DNA of 64,000 nt from Marsupella aquatica. Lineage: Eukaryota; Marchantiophyta. The notes under the pieces were generated by a model. That model was not told the DNA's origin. It was given only the letters and a program-made list of their open reading frames with translations, and did not search any database. The stretch's first letter is position 1; each line of letters opens with the position of its first letter. The position numbers and the translations under genes are program-made. Shown piece by piece: positions 48,000 to 60,800 of the stretch. The stretch spans positions 14,880,001 to 14,944,000 of the forward strand of contig OZ316896.1 in NCBI GenBank assembly GCA_973895155.1, written 5' to 3'.

Positions 48000-50898
48000 C
48001 GGAATTGGTACCTTCGAGCGTACGGTGAGCAGAGTAGGTGGGAACTTCAGAGCTCGATTCATTTATGGGAACTTCAGAGCTTCCTCTCTATTCTGTTCTA
48101 TCATTTCTATGATGCTGCTGGCATTCAGGGAGCAAGGAAGGTTCTGGGACGATTTCCTTGCCCAGTCGTCCTGATGCGCTGTGGTGCTGAGACATGCTTG
48201 ATAGACCCCCAAAATGAGATGCATTTCTTGATGGACGACACGAGTGATTCAGAATTTTGATAGACCTTAAATGTGGACCCCATGTGTGATTTAGAGTTTT
48301 CATAGACCTTTTAATATGGATCCCATGAGTGATCCAAACTGTTCCTAGACAATAGATTACCCCAAACCTCATGGGGTCTATCACGGAGTCTCAATCTTTG
48401 TAGTTCTTGTTTTCAAAAAAGGATGGCTGCAACTATGGCTGGGATATGGCTTTTGGGCATGAGTAATCCCGGGGGGAAATGAATTTTGAGAGGGCTCATA
48501 GCCAGTCAGCCTGCCATTAGCAAAAAAGTGCGGTTGCCAATTTGGTGTACAACACACTTTAGGTCTGTGTCCCGCACCGCAAAGTCTTGGCCCGACTAAA
48601 AGCCAGTGTCTTGTAATGTTTGAGACGCACTATCAAATAACACCTTTCCATTTAGAGGTCCATCATGTACAGTCTATCTTTGATAGATTATTTGTCTCAA
48701 AGGCTTTTCTGTTTGTCCCTTGGAAATCTAGATCTATTCAAAATAAACAATCGCCGCAGAAAGCTACTCTTTGGGACCTATTGCCTAGAGTGATTTGGGA
48801 GTCTGTTCCTTTTTTTTTCTTCTTTGAAATCTAAAGTTATCAAAGTATATAATCCCTATAGAAAGCTACTATTTAGGGCCAACTGTCTAAAGTAAAACCT
48901 TTAGACCCTGACTGGCAACTGACCTGAATGTTCTCACCCCAATTTATGTTCAAAGAAGGGACAAAATAAAGATGAGATGAAGGGAAACCTATTAGTTCCC
49001 AACTGGCCCATAACTCTTCCCTTTTCCTTCAAAGTATAGAGAGGGTTTGGAGATTTTGTGTTGTTGTCATCACAGGGACAGTCTTGGATATAGACATAAA
49101 ATCTATTTCACAATTGTAGAGGTGTGAGAGCCATCTGGCATGCCAAGATTCCTCAAGAATGGCTACTTGGTGTAGTTGGTGCAAGATGACAGATGCATGT
49201 TGCCAATTAAAGGGCAAAAATGCCAAACCTGGAGACAAGTTTCCAAAGGCAAAATAACCCAATAAAGGGAGGGAAGAGGAAAGGGCAAAAAACTCTAGAA
49301 GACCAGAGAGGCCAAACAAGCCTCTACAGTGACTTATACTCATAGTATATGATCCATAACATTATGGATCATGATTTGACAGTCCATAACTTTTTCTGTC
49401 TCTAACTTTAATTGCTAAGGTCCATCAAATTTTGAAGTTAGAGACCCCCTCAAGCAATTCAAATGCATGGAGGAAGATTCTATAGATTCCTTGTGAATGG
49501 TCTATATATGCTTTTTGGTCCCAATGCTTAAATCACAGGTGCCTTTTCAAGAGCTATGGGTGAATCGTAGGATCCAAATTTCATTATTAACAGTAAATTT
49601 TTCTCTAAATAGTGGAGGAGACTGCACCTTAAACCACCACTGGCCACGTATAATGAGAAGTGTCCAAGGCTTTAATGAAAGGAAAGAAGTGAGTGGAATA
49701 TGGAAAAAAGTAAAAGTCTTGGACACTTGCCCATTACATATGGGCAGCTGTGATTTAAAAATGCGCCAACTTTAAAGGTATTTAGTATTGACTGGCCAAA
49801 CGTTTTGCACCCGGTAAGAGCAGGCTGCAAACTGGACAGGTTGAAGAGGTACAAGTCGAAGCTGAAGAGCAAGGGAAGGACAAGACCCATGAAGCCTCAC
49901 CTGCTTATGAAGGCTTCATCATCCTTCATAGTGGACATCAGGTGACCCGTGAAGGATATAACTCACGAAGGATATGACTTATCAAATGAAGGATACCTGA
50001 GACTTCCTGCTCAGCTGAGCAACGACAAAGCTGCTGCTCTGCATGCCACTAGGATCATGAAGAGTGACGACCTTCACAGGTTTGGATGAATTGTCAGATG
50101 ACGTTTGCCGAATTTAGCAGTTCGTACAGGATCCCCTTAGGTGGGCCAGAAATTTTGCTTCCGTGATGTTTGTGTCTTGCGCATTGTGAAATAAGTGTTA
50201 TTTGTTTCTTCAAGAAGCAGCATTAGAAATTCTCCTTTAATTCTTCTAACAGCGGAAAATTCTCGACACCTACATCACAAACATGGGGAGGATAAAGCGT
50301 ATGCTGCAGTTGTTAAGACGAAGGGCGAATTGGAATTGAAGCGAATTCGATTGGAACCATTCAAAGAGGGACACAGACAGCGAAAAAATGAATTCGTTTT
50401 CGAAGTCCATGTGAAATAACCCATCCATATTCCGGAGGGGCGTCGGGACTAGAGCATGAACATTGTCAAAATCATCAACACGCAAGGCAAGCAGACTGAA
50501 AACGGAAAAATGGAAGGAAGAAGAAGAAGAAAAAATCACCATAAGTAGAAGTTTCCACCTAAGAGATGAAATGGTCCAACCCAGAAAAATTTCAACAAAC
50601 CGAGAGATGTTGGCTTGTTCGTCTTCTCCATGTCTGTCTTGGGCGGATTACTTTGTGACCAAGAAGTCTGTCCTTCTATCTGATTTCGTTTCCATAAATG
50701 ACGAACCTCCAACGGATTGCATCACGCTCTGGAAGTTATTTTTCGCTACTCCATTTTCCTACCGCAGGGAGGTTTTTCACTCAAAATCTTGGTCAAAATC
50801 ATCACCATTTCTAAAAGAGAAGATAAACCTACATTATCGTGGTGCAGCTGCCTCCCTGAGAACTTATCTTGAGTTGCTCTTCTAATGACTCCAGACAG
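48000..50898. other. Intergenic, between divergent SDR and TPR genes
   Basis: Around 48215-48350 a GTGATTCAGAATTTTGATAG / GTGATTTAGAGTTTTCATAG / GTGATCCAAACTGTTCCTAG phrase recurs about every 55 bases. The first coding exon of the TPR gene should lie near the right edge but could not be placed. Frames at 50195-50419 and 50463-50885 are possible leader or first-exon sequence without family support. Confidence 0.4.
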
Positions 50899-53800
50899 GA
50901 TGATCGTCTCCTTGTAACAAGAAGAATCAAGAGAGACCTATGGGGACACGATGTGCACACTCACTCCAACCGCTGCATTGCACTACTAAACAGATACCAT
51001 ATTCAGGTATGTATTCTTCTATTTTCAATGAAAGCCAGTTCTCAACCTGGCAACAGCCATGAGCTTCTGCTTCTTTCGTTCAATGGTTTTAATTTCTTGA
51101 CAGATGGTGAATGACACAGTCACTAATGCTTTAATTAGTAGATTCTGTCTTCCTAGCTGGAAGACTGTTATAGGAATGAACCCATTGTACACGTCTGGCA
51201 AGCAGAGTTTTTTACTCAGTGTATTCTTAATGGAGTTTTTTTTCTTTTCTATATAAATTACTATAGAGGCAGAAATTCAGCCACTGCAAAAATTCCAACT
51301 ACTGGCACTACGCACGAATGATGGCCTGATGATTTTCAGCATTCATATAACCTGCCTCAAGAATGATTTTACATATTGCCTGTTCGACTCAGAAAAGTCA
51401 CATGCATCAGAAAATATACAGTCTTGCCAAAGTCATAGTTTTCAGAAGCATTCTGAGGTAATTGTTCGAAGAGGTATGCATGTCTGTATGGAAGGCTGAT
51501 TTAATCCTGACGTAAGCTGTTCTCTTCCAGGTTCTGAGTTATGGGCGAGATAAACGTGTAATACTAGAGGCAGCAAATGCGGACAAAAGCTGTGCATTGG
51601 CGTGTGCTTTAGCTGCTGCATATCTATGGGGTCATAAAAATTCCAGCAAAGCCTCACCTCAAGTGGTTGTCTACCTTTCAGCAGCCAAAGCGAATTGGGT
51701 ACTTCTCTTCTAGGAATATGCTTCTTTGATGACGTTGTGCCCAAATGGAGCCACTCTTCTTGTATTTCTGATGAACTGATCTGTGGGCCCCGAGGGCATA
51801 TTTTTCCCGTACTTCAAAGATTCACCACGAAGCTATAGAGTGTGTCGATTTTCTTCCCGAGAATATTGTCTCCTAAGCCGTAAGATGTGATTTTTGAGGA
51901 CTTGAGGAATCTGCTCAGATCTTGCTGCAAAGAATACACGTTCTCACTTGTACATTGTATATCTGTCATCTCCTTGTGCAGGAAAGCGCCTCAGCGTATG
52001 AACAGCTAGTCGTTGGGGCAGTATTAGATTGGATAGCAGGAGATGATGAAGTTGCACTCAGTTCCTATTTTGAGGCAGGTGCTCGTTCTCTGGTTCGATA
52101 GGAGCTGGTTGTACCATTCTTTAGCCTTTGAAATTATTCTACATTGCCACAGCAACTTTAAATGACCCCACACATTTCTTGGTGTTTCAGGTTTTAGACA
52201 GCTATCCAAGAGACCTTGGGTCGTTGAAGACAGCACAGACACTAAGCTTTCACATGGGAAGGACCAGTGACATGCTCAGAGTAGCATGGCAGGTAAAACT
52301 GGGTTGTCTGTGACCCTATTGTGATGGTTGAAAGCGACGATCTCATTTAGTCCATCAGTTTTCTTCTCAAGTTTTCATCAGGCATGCACGATTTATTGAT
52401 TGTAAATTTAACCACAGAAAAATTGATGTAGTATAGAAATGAAATTTTCTGTTCTTAGCCAGATCGATTCCTTCATCGTCTGCTAAGTACTGGCATTGGG
52501 CTATCTCGGTCTATCCGATTAGTTTCGTTACAGGCTCGCGACAACACTCAGCTTTTGTAGCTTTTTGTTCGTCATGGAACAGGTTCTGCATGTGAATTTG
52601 GGGACTCCATATGTGTATGGAATGTTAGCGTTTGGTTTGTCGGAGGTTGGGAGCATAAAGGAGGCAGAAAAGTTTGCACGACTAGCTTTGTCGATTGAGC
52701 CTCAAGATGTATGGGCCCAGCATGCGGTGCGTGTCAAATCAGCCTATGACATTTTCTGTGTGTTTGGAGTGGAAGCTTGAACGTGTCCGAGTCAGTGTTT
52801 TGTGTTTGATATGTCGTCGAAGGAGTTGATTGTGCTGCGTCGCTTCTTCATTCGCCAGGTGAATTTTCGTTTAGGGTGGGTGGCTAGATAGAGCCGTGTT
52901 TGTTTTAATTTCGCTTCAGTGTTTGACAACTTTTCCCCATTTTTCAGCTCTGCCATGCCCTTCAGCATCAATGCAGATTCAAGGAAGCCCTGGCTTTCAT
53001 GGCGAAACACTCAACCTCATGGGACAATTGCTGCACATTCATGTACTTTCTATTGTCTTTCTTCCCGTTCTGTAGGGTCGGTTGAATGAGCCAGGTCTAC
53101 CACACTTTTGACTTCGCTTCTGAATCTGGAGCTGACCCCTAGAATCGATCTGTCATTCATAATTTACTTTCAATTCTGCAGATATGTTCACAATTGGTGG
53201 CACATGGCTCTCTGCCAGCTTGAATTTGGAGGATGTAATGCGATAAATAAGGTCCTTGCAATCTTTGACAATCGAATATGGGGAGTCCGGCATGGACACA
53301 AGACTTCTCAGGTTCACTCGTGAAGCGTCCTTTCCTTGTGTGGTTACTGCACTGCATATGCCCAATAATCTTAGGGAGTGAAATCTGCAATCGCTAACCA
53401 ATAAAGGCTCAATTATAGCGAAGGAAGCTAAAAGTTTGGGGGGAAATTGCGTTCAATGCTGTGAGGGATCCATATTCACTGTGAAGCACCATTGGGTTTG
53501 GCCAGCTGATGAGCTTCTCGAAAGAGAGGGCAGTAGGTCTATGTCATGGACTGTTTCCAACATATTGATTGCATGCAAGGGGCTCATGGGCAATATGTTC
53601 ATGAAACAGAGCCACATTGATGGACTTGGTCTCCTCCTACGACTAGACCTTCGTGGTCACAGCAATACCATAGGAGAACGAATTTCCCAATTGGCCGATT
53701 CCATAAAAGTATCAGTGAGTAGGCTTCGAAAGTCTTTTATTTGAGCCTTGTCTGCTACCAACTGTTTTAGACTCGACGTGTACCTACTTGCCATGCAATT

Positions 53801-55391
53801 CGTATCATTGCAATCAGTACCAAATTCTGTTCATTTCTTCAGTCCCTAGCTATCAAATTATCACCCGTCAGTGTACTCTTAACTCTATAGACTCACGAGG
53901 AAGGTTGATATTTTTTGTAATAGTAGTGATCATTTTGTGACATCCGTACTCAAGCATCCGTTCTTCGAACTGTTATTCTCCATCGATGGTGGGATTTCAG
54001 ACGTCTTGCCGTGAAGAGGAGCTGTTACTGGAAGTTCTCTCTATATGGGCGCTGTCACGCGCAGATCAGTTGGCTGAAGCCGAGCAAAAACTTAAAAAGA
54101 TAGAGTCCAGGTAAACTCTAAGCTCAAAGAAAGCTATGATACACTTTTTGCAAAAGCCTGCTAATCCGCAACAATGATGCAGCGTTTGACTGATTGCCGT
54201 GCAGAAGTTTGGCAGTGGACGCACGTGAAAATGGAGTGTGGGAGATCGTGACTCAAGTACACTTTCGAGAGACTTGATTTTGTGCAGTACATTATGTGTC
54301 TAAAGCGGAGAAGCTCCCCTGTTTCTTTGACCAGTGATGAATGTCGCGTTGATTTGGAATTTTGATTTCCTGTTGGAGGGTGTTTTGTGCATCAACAAGA
54401 GCCATTATGAGTTACAACAGAGGCATTTCACTGAACAGTCTCTTAGCTGCAACGCTTATTTAAGGGGCATAGTGTTTTCTAATGTCATTCATTGGTTTTT
54501 GTATTCATGATGGCAGCTTCTCACAGCCTTGTATGAATTTGGGAGGGCTAATTACGAGGCCGTTTGCCAAGCTATGGGACCACCTTTTAACGCCAATAAT
54601 TTTAAGGTACGATCGTGTTTTTGTCGCAGGAATTGTTCTTTGGGGCTCAAGTAGATCATGTTGACCTCAAGTTCTTAGTCTCACTATTGTTGTATTCTCA
54701 GAGTTTCAGTCTCCAGTGTCTGGGTTCCAGTTCAACCTTATGAGCTTGCATCTGCTATGCACTTTCTGTCTAATTGTGACTTGTTGACGAAGACGTCTTC
54801 CCTTCCTACTTTCCTTTGTTCGTGATGTAATGCTCTTGATGTTCTTTTTGTCAGATACTAGGGGCTTCCAACGAACAGTTAGAAGTATTTGAGGAAATGT
54901 GGTGTGTATCTCATCTCCGAGCAGGGCACTTCGAAAGAGGTCTGTGGGAATAATACCTTCGTTCTTTCCAAATCTGTACTTCTTCTGGTTTCTTACTCTA
55001 CATGCATTTCCTACATGGTTTCAAATCTCTATTGCTTAACCTGTGCATCGTTTGCTGTCAGTGATTCAAGTTGTCGAGCAGCGAACCAGAGAACGACCAG
55101 GTGTTTCATTCAATTGGAGAATACTGGTGAACACAATAGACTGTTACCGCTGTGTAGTGTCTTGCTCCTGTTCGTATGCTTGAGCTGCCATCGGAAGGTT
55201 TTGCTGCCAGAAAGTTCAGCTTATCTGCAATCATCTCTGCAGATTGTACAGTATATGAATGACCTGATGTATTTCTTGCTTTGGCATGATGACAGGAAGA
55301 AGCGTATTCAAATGCAGGGCAGGGAGCTGAAGCAAAACTTGCAGCCAGTAAGGCAATTGCACTGGAAGCAGCTGCTGATGAAGATTGTTGA
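50899..55391 (+). CDS. Tetratricopeptide-repeat protein, TTC38 type
   Basis: Fourteen exons join to about 480 codons: 50899-51006, 51531-51698, 51982-52074, 52191-52292, 52583-52726, 52948-53042, 53182-53311, 53610-53714, 54001-54110, 54205-54256, 54517-54606, 54855-54939, 55062-55126, 55296-55391. It follows animal TTC38 and plant At1g27150 along its length: RDLWGHDVHTHSN, VLSYGRDKRVILEA, DSYPRDLGSLKTAQ, YVYGMLAFGLSEVG, CHALQHQCRFKEALAF, YVHNWWHMALCQLE, LGLLLRLDLRG, KILGASNEQLEVFEEMW and FNWRILEEAYSNAG. The TPR units suggest a protein-binding scaffold; the cellular role of this family is poorly known. Intron 3 begins GCAGGT after TATTTTGAG, a GC-AG intron. Exon 1 has no in-frame ATG, so a short 5' exon is missing from this model. 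The exon 8 acceptor (53610) is the least certain; an upstream acceptor would add residues. Confidence 0.85.
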
Positions 55392-56592
55392 CAGCGCCGG
55401 GAGTGTTCTAATCAAGTTTGTAACATCGTTCGTGTCCCATCTTGTTGGACAGCCAAATGCGTAAGGCAGGGCTACTGTCTTCGAGAACTCTCTTATAGAC
55501 AGATATCAGCAACAATGCCAAGGTTAACTAAGAGCCTTCCTCACAAAGGACTTCGTTGCCTTCTGACAGAAGATGAGAACCCAAATTCTAGCGTGGGGAG
55601 AGGTGAAGTTACTTTCACCTTCTTATGTTAAGCTAATTGAGGCTTTTCTCGCCCTCTAAAGAAATGATTTATGAAGTAATCTGATGACCCGAAAAGAAGA
55701 GGAGAACCCTTTCACTACAATCGGGTCAGCTAGGGACATCAAAAGGAGAATAGAGCCCGGAGAGAGACAGAGAAACAACTAAGAACATATATGATGCGAT
55801 CTTCAAAACTGTCGGGGTTTCTCTTCCCCTCATCAGTTGTTTTGATTTACCATTTCATTCGCACATAACTGGCTATTTGCACATCTAGAATATTGGAGAA
55901 ACTGACAAACAGTGGGCTGCAGCGCAGGTCTTATGAAAGCAATCATTGGAATCCAAGCAATTAGAACTTTGACATAGATCCCTCTGTGATCTTGGCAGTG
56001 ATCGTACAAACGTTAACGACATGGACTTAATGTGGAAAATGCATTACTAACCACGAATTAACCCACAGAAAAGTTGATTGCATCCCATTTCCTTTACTGG
56101 AAACCCGCTATGTACTTTGGATTCTTTTCTTTTGGGTAACGCTTATCGGTCAAGACAAAAAATACGTTGGACCATCGGTTGAGCAGTCTATCTGCGGGCC
56201 TAGTGGCCATCGAGTTACGTACGAAATAAGCGTTGTGTGGAGCTAGTTGCTACTGTAGCTAGCCGGCTGGCCGGCTGGGCGGCAGGCGAACTGCCTGCTG
56301 CGGTACAGAAATCGTCGTCCAGTTCCCCAACGCCTTGCCACTACACTCCAGGAACGGCTCTGCCGGCTCTGCCGGCTCTGCCGAATGGGTCAAAATTTCT
56401 TACAGTAAGAAATCATGAGACCGATACGTGAAGGTCGAGAGTGTCGAGTCGAGACTTCCCCGCCAGTCTAGTCTAGTCAAGTTCAATCCTGTCCCCTGAT
56501 TTCATATGCGGACCTGTCAAAGAATACTAGCTGTACCTTGAGCTTTTCAGTCGCTTCCTTAGTAGAAGCGTCACTCGTTCCTCAATGACATT
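55392..56592. other. Intergenic, 3' of TPR gene
   Basis: Presumed 3' UTR and spacer. A small GCC/CTGCCGG-rich patch with repeated CTGCCGGCT lies at 56260-56385. No gene supported. Confidence 0.4.
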
Positions 56593-56812
56593 TCAACGTC
56601 GATGGTGGGAATCAGTCACTCCGTTGACTAAGTACCTGTTGCTGAATTCTTCCGAAGAATAATCTAGCACGAAACTGTCCCGCGCTTGATCTCTCGTCTG
56701 GAATTGAGGACCAATGTCTTCACACAATTCTAGATCCACCGTGAGCCACTCGTTACGCAATGGCATTTCGACGTCGATGGAGAGAGTCAGCCACTCCAGT
56801 GTCGCCCTGTTG
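56593..56812. repeat. Diverged ~55-bp direct repeat
   Basis: On the minus strand GAGTGGCTGACTCTCTCCAT, CGACGTCGAAATGCCATTGC and AACGAGTGGC (about 56805-56747) recur as GAGTGACTGATTCCCACCAT, CGACGTTGAAATGTCATTGA and AACGAGTGAC (about 56628-56570), roughly 80% alike. The first copy overlaps the end of the unrecognised reading frame. Confidence 0.6.
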
Positions 56813-57148
56813 CTCAATTGCTGCAACGTACTTACCATGTCTACGGTATCCACCCAGTAAACTGCTGAGATACATTGTCTTCCAGTCCGTTTCTCGAAGC
56901 TCCTCTGGTTTTACGTTCTGAAAGACCTTTACAGTAGGAGTTTCTGCTGGTGATGGAAATGCATTCTTTCTGTGGCCTCGGCGTAGTTGCTCAGAGTGGC
57001 CAATTGTGTCCGCTACTATCGGCGGACGCGAATTTGGATGACGTTGTGGTGACCGGCCACGCTGAAGTCGCCCCATTTCGCCCGAGTTAATAACCGGGGA
57101 GTTCACTTTCGACAGCTGGCTGATGAAGGCCTCCTCCGATGCTCCCAT
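56753..57148 (-). CDS. Unrecognised reading frame, 131 codons
   Basis: From the ATG at 57148 the frame reads MGASEEAFISQLSKVNSPVI, then an Arg/Pro-rich stretch (RLQRGRSPQRHPNSRPP), PAETPTVKVFQNVKPEELRE, WKTMYLSSLLGGYRRHGKY and ends RRRNAIA. The frame stays open upstream (LLLDDLREQ), with a possible acceptor at TTAAAG|CTC, so it could be an exon rather than a whole gene. Composition is protein-like. Its stop lies inside a duplicated 55-bp segment, which may have truncated an older end. It sits 0.7 kb downstream of the next gene on the same strand and might be a detached 3' part of it. Family not recognised. Confidence 0.35.
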   Translation of the reverse strand: MGASEEAFISQLSKVNSPVINSGEMGRLQRGRSPQRHPNSRPPIVADTIGHSEQLRRGHRKNAFPSPAETPTVKVFQNVKPEELRETDWKTMYLSSLLGGYRRHGKYVAAIEQQGDTGVADSLHRRRNAIA

Positions 57149-57861
57149 CTGCTCCCGCAGGTCATCAAGCAAGAGCTTTAATTTCAGAATAACTTACAAT
57201 ACTGCATGCACCGAAACTGAATTTGACCGAGCGAATTTCAAGAACTTTATCTAGCCAAGGCACCCCTAACTTATTTAGAAAACATTAAGTACTATACAAT
57301 TGACAAGGAATAATGAGTCGCAGCAAAAATTCTAGGCCGTGGTGCAGTTTTAACAAGCTAGGAATTTAATTTTAGCTCGTCGGAGTTTCAATTTGTTGAT
57401 GATCCTCTTCCTCCCGTGATTAGTCTCGACCATAACTACTCCTATAGGTTACTTCGATTAAAATTTAGATAACATGTAACAAGACCTATAGATGTTCCCA
57501 ACAAAAGATCCGAGGACAGAGTTATGGGGCATTACAGCGAATGAGGAACACCTCGTATTCTAAGTTCAAGAGCTTGATTTGTAAATATAATTATCAAATC
57601 AAGAATTAGAAGATAGGTAGAAATTTACATGAGGATGCAGGGGATGAAAAGGAGGTCAAAATTCACATTACGAACTGAAATACGGTTCATTGTGTTGCTT
57701 CACCTAGCTGGAGGGATTATGAAATCGCATTTATTACGAACTACACATTGGCCTGTGGAATGACACACTCGCAGTCGCTCAAATCTTACAAGAAAATTGA
57801 GCCTCACCAGTACATGCGTATGTTCTACTTTTCAAAGTATTAAGAAGCCAAACCATAGCTC

Positions 57862-60800
57862 TCAAGGCCGACTTGCTCCCTCAAGCTCAAGATCCACAGA
57901 GGTTTTAGTGCCTGCCTGCTGAATCTCTGACCACGTGCTGGCGCCATCTGTATCCATTTCACATGCGCCACCTAGAAATCCTGCATGTGCTCCCAGGACA
58001 AACGATAATCCAGCAACCAACAGTATCCCAAGAATATTTCTTACAACTACTGCCGCACTCCTCTTGGGTTTCGAGCTGGAAACAGGAATCAGCGAGTGCG
58101 TCTCCTCAGCCCTTGTCGTCGCTGTTGAGCCATCCCAGACGGCTGGGCTCAAATTCTGATGAAAGGGAATAGCATCTTTGCTTCTGGATTTGGCCGAGCA
58201 TGTGGAACAGGCAACAAAATCGATGCGACTTCGTACACAACGCCGACCTTCACACTCGCCTTCGCATTCGGCTTCAATGCCAGTTGAACCTTTCGCACTC
58301 TCTGTAGACGAAAATATTATTTGTCAGACATGTACGACAATACTATGCAATCGTTTAAATGGATTAAGTCATTGGAACAGCTTTGTGATATTCCTGAATT
58401 TGGATAATGATTCCGTACTGAATTAATAGACCTTGAAATGTCTAATCCAAAATTCCTTATCTCGTGGAACACTGCTCTACATTTGTCTACTCCATATATA
58501 CGCAGGACCGTCGTAACCTACACATCGGGCATTTCTCACGTCTCACGTTTCTGAAGACTTGATACAAGCGAATATTTATGTACGGAAAGGGGGAAAGCAG
58601 AAAAAGGTCGAATACATTACCGATCTCAAGGTCAGCTGGAGAAGGCGAAACGGGAGCAGAAAAAGGACCCTCGTTCAATTTTTGTCCACTGACCGTGTCA
58701 ACCTGGTCTCCACGGAAAGATCGAAATTAAACTTTCACGTACAGTGCTACGTAAAGCACAGTCAACCAATCAGTAAAACCGCAAATCAGTCAAGCAGGTT
58801 TGCATTCAACATTTAACAACCAAAAATTCACCTCTGGCAGAAGTCTCTCGAGGCCAGATAAGATGCCCTTTATATCGCATTCATCAGATTGTGACCTCAA
58901 TAAGACACGGGTTGCGCCTAGTGTCGAAGAAATGCCGCGGTCAGCCGACTCTTGCGTCCGAGGCAATGTCGATTGAGAATCACTATCTAAGGATTGCAGG
59001 CGCTGCTGCATCGTAAAACCCGCAGCAAAAAAAACTGCCGCGTGAAGATCTCTCTGACTCGGGTATTTTCGTTCCTTTGGCTTCTTCCGTTGCCCTCCTA
59101 TCACTGGGAAACAAAATCCCCATATTCAACTTTTCAATACCAGCGAGTAGGTGAGAAGCATGGTTGAATGGCGCACTGCTACATTTGTACCTTAGGTTTG
59201 TTGCAAGACTAAGGCTATAAAGCAAGGATATTACGGTCAGTCTTGACAGAGAATGGAAAATGAAGGCTACATCCATCAACGTACCCAAAAGTGGTCTTGT
59301 CTCAGAGTACTCCGTGACAAAGTCTTTCAAAATCGAATCGAGTCCAAGAAAATCGCCTTCAAAGTCTTGAAAGGAGGGTATCTGAGCAGGAAGTATCATT
59401 TCCCGTCATTAGTGATTTTTTCGAACAGGGGAGCGGGCAGTGGAGATAATTCTCAGAAATAATGCAGTTCAAAATGACAAAAAGATCCGTTCAAAAGAAT
59501 GATACTCTATAGCTAATCGAAATTAAGATCTTTTTGAAATTTAGTTGACATAGTAAATTTAATTTACATCACATCATGTTCGCTGAAATCCATGTTCTGA
59601 AAGTCTAACCTGAGATTGAGCCCCATCCCCTTGCAGTTGGCCAAGGGATTCCTGATTGTTCTCTCCGAATTTGGGTTGGAGCCCATCGACTCTACCGTGA
59701 GATAGTGCCGCACATCCTTGCTGCTGGTCGGGGACATCCAGATTGTTCTCGACGACTGAGCCCGCTGGATGTGGAAGGGGCTCAACTTCGGGTTCTTTAT
59801 GCGAAGACATCAAAAAACTGCCTCACACAATGTCAAGCATCATGAGGACGTGGCTTGCAATAATTTCCGCTCCTTCCGACATTTTAAATATCGTGCATGT
59901 ACAAGTGACAGATAGGTCCCAATACTCCGGTGGAGTTTAAAATCCTGACTTAATTCCGAGTAAAAACCTATGCTAGTCGTCTTCTCATGTTTTCCAATAG
60001 ATTTAGACGTACGGAGTATATTATAAAGTCCTACCTTAAAATCCGCTTTTGCTAGGGTACGGTACCGATTTGGAGTTTCATTCGCTACCTTGTGTTGAAA
60101 ACTGAATTCATACCTTTCTGGAAATTCATCATAGAGAAACGCCTCCAGGTCCATGTCCAAGCAGTCATCATTGTCATATTCTGGGGGACCTTTACATTGC
60201 ACCACAACCTGCAGATGGCGAATATTGTCAACCGTGCTATGTGATTAAATATTATAAACTACTGTAAGACTGCAACGACGTCGAAGGCGGCTTCACAGTT
60301 CCTCTCTCCTTTGTAACTTTATTGCTCGACACGGCTTACGTTCAAGGCAAAAATAAATAAAATTGCAAGGATGAAGTTCTTCGATGTTGATCCGCTCTTT
60401 AAGTGTTTGTTGAATTGTAAATCACTTTCGTGCGACACTCGGTTTCTTGTACGTCAACGGCTTTGGACAATTAGATAATTGCCGCTCATTCCTTCTATAG
60501 AACCTACCATACGCAAACGCACGAAAAACTATCACGTAGGTTAAGTTTACCCAATTTGCTTTAGATTGCGTTGACTAAACTTTATACTGAACGTAGGAAG
60601 TACGCAGTCCATAATTATCGTCATAGTGAACTACTTATGAGCTATTCGATCGAATCTGCAGCTTGACGTACCTGGAGCTTCGCAGTGCGATGCCGCGAAT
60701 TGCTCGCTGAGAGGGGATACTCGAGGTATATTTCAGAATCATCCTCTCCGACAAACTGCATGCGCGAGTACGAAAGGGATGAGGTTGACAATTCATCACA

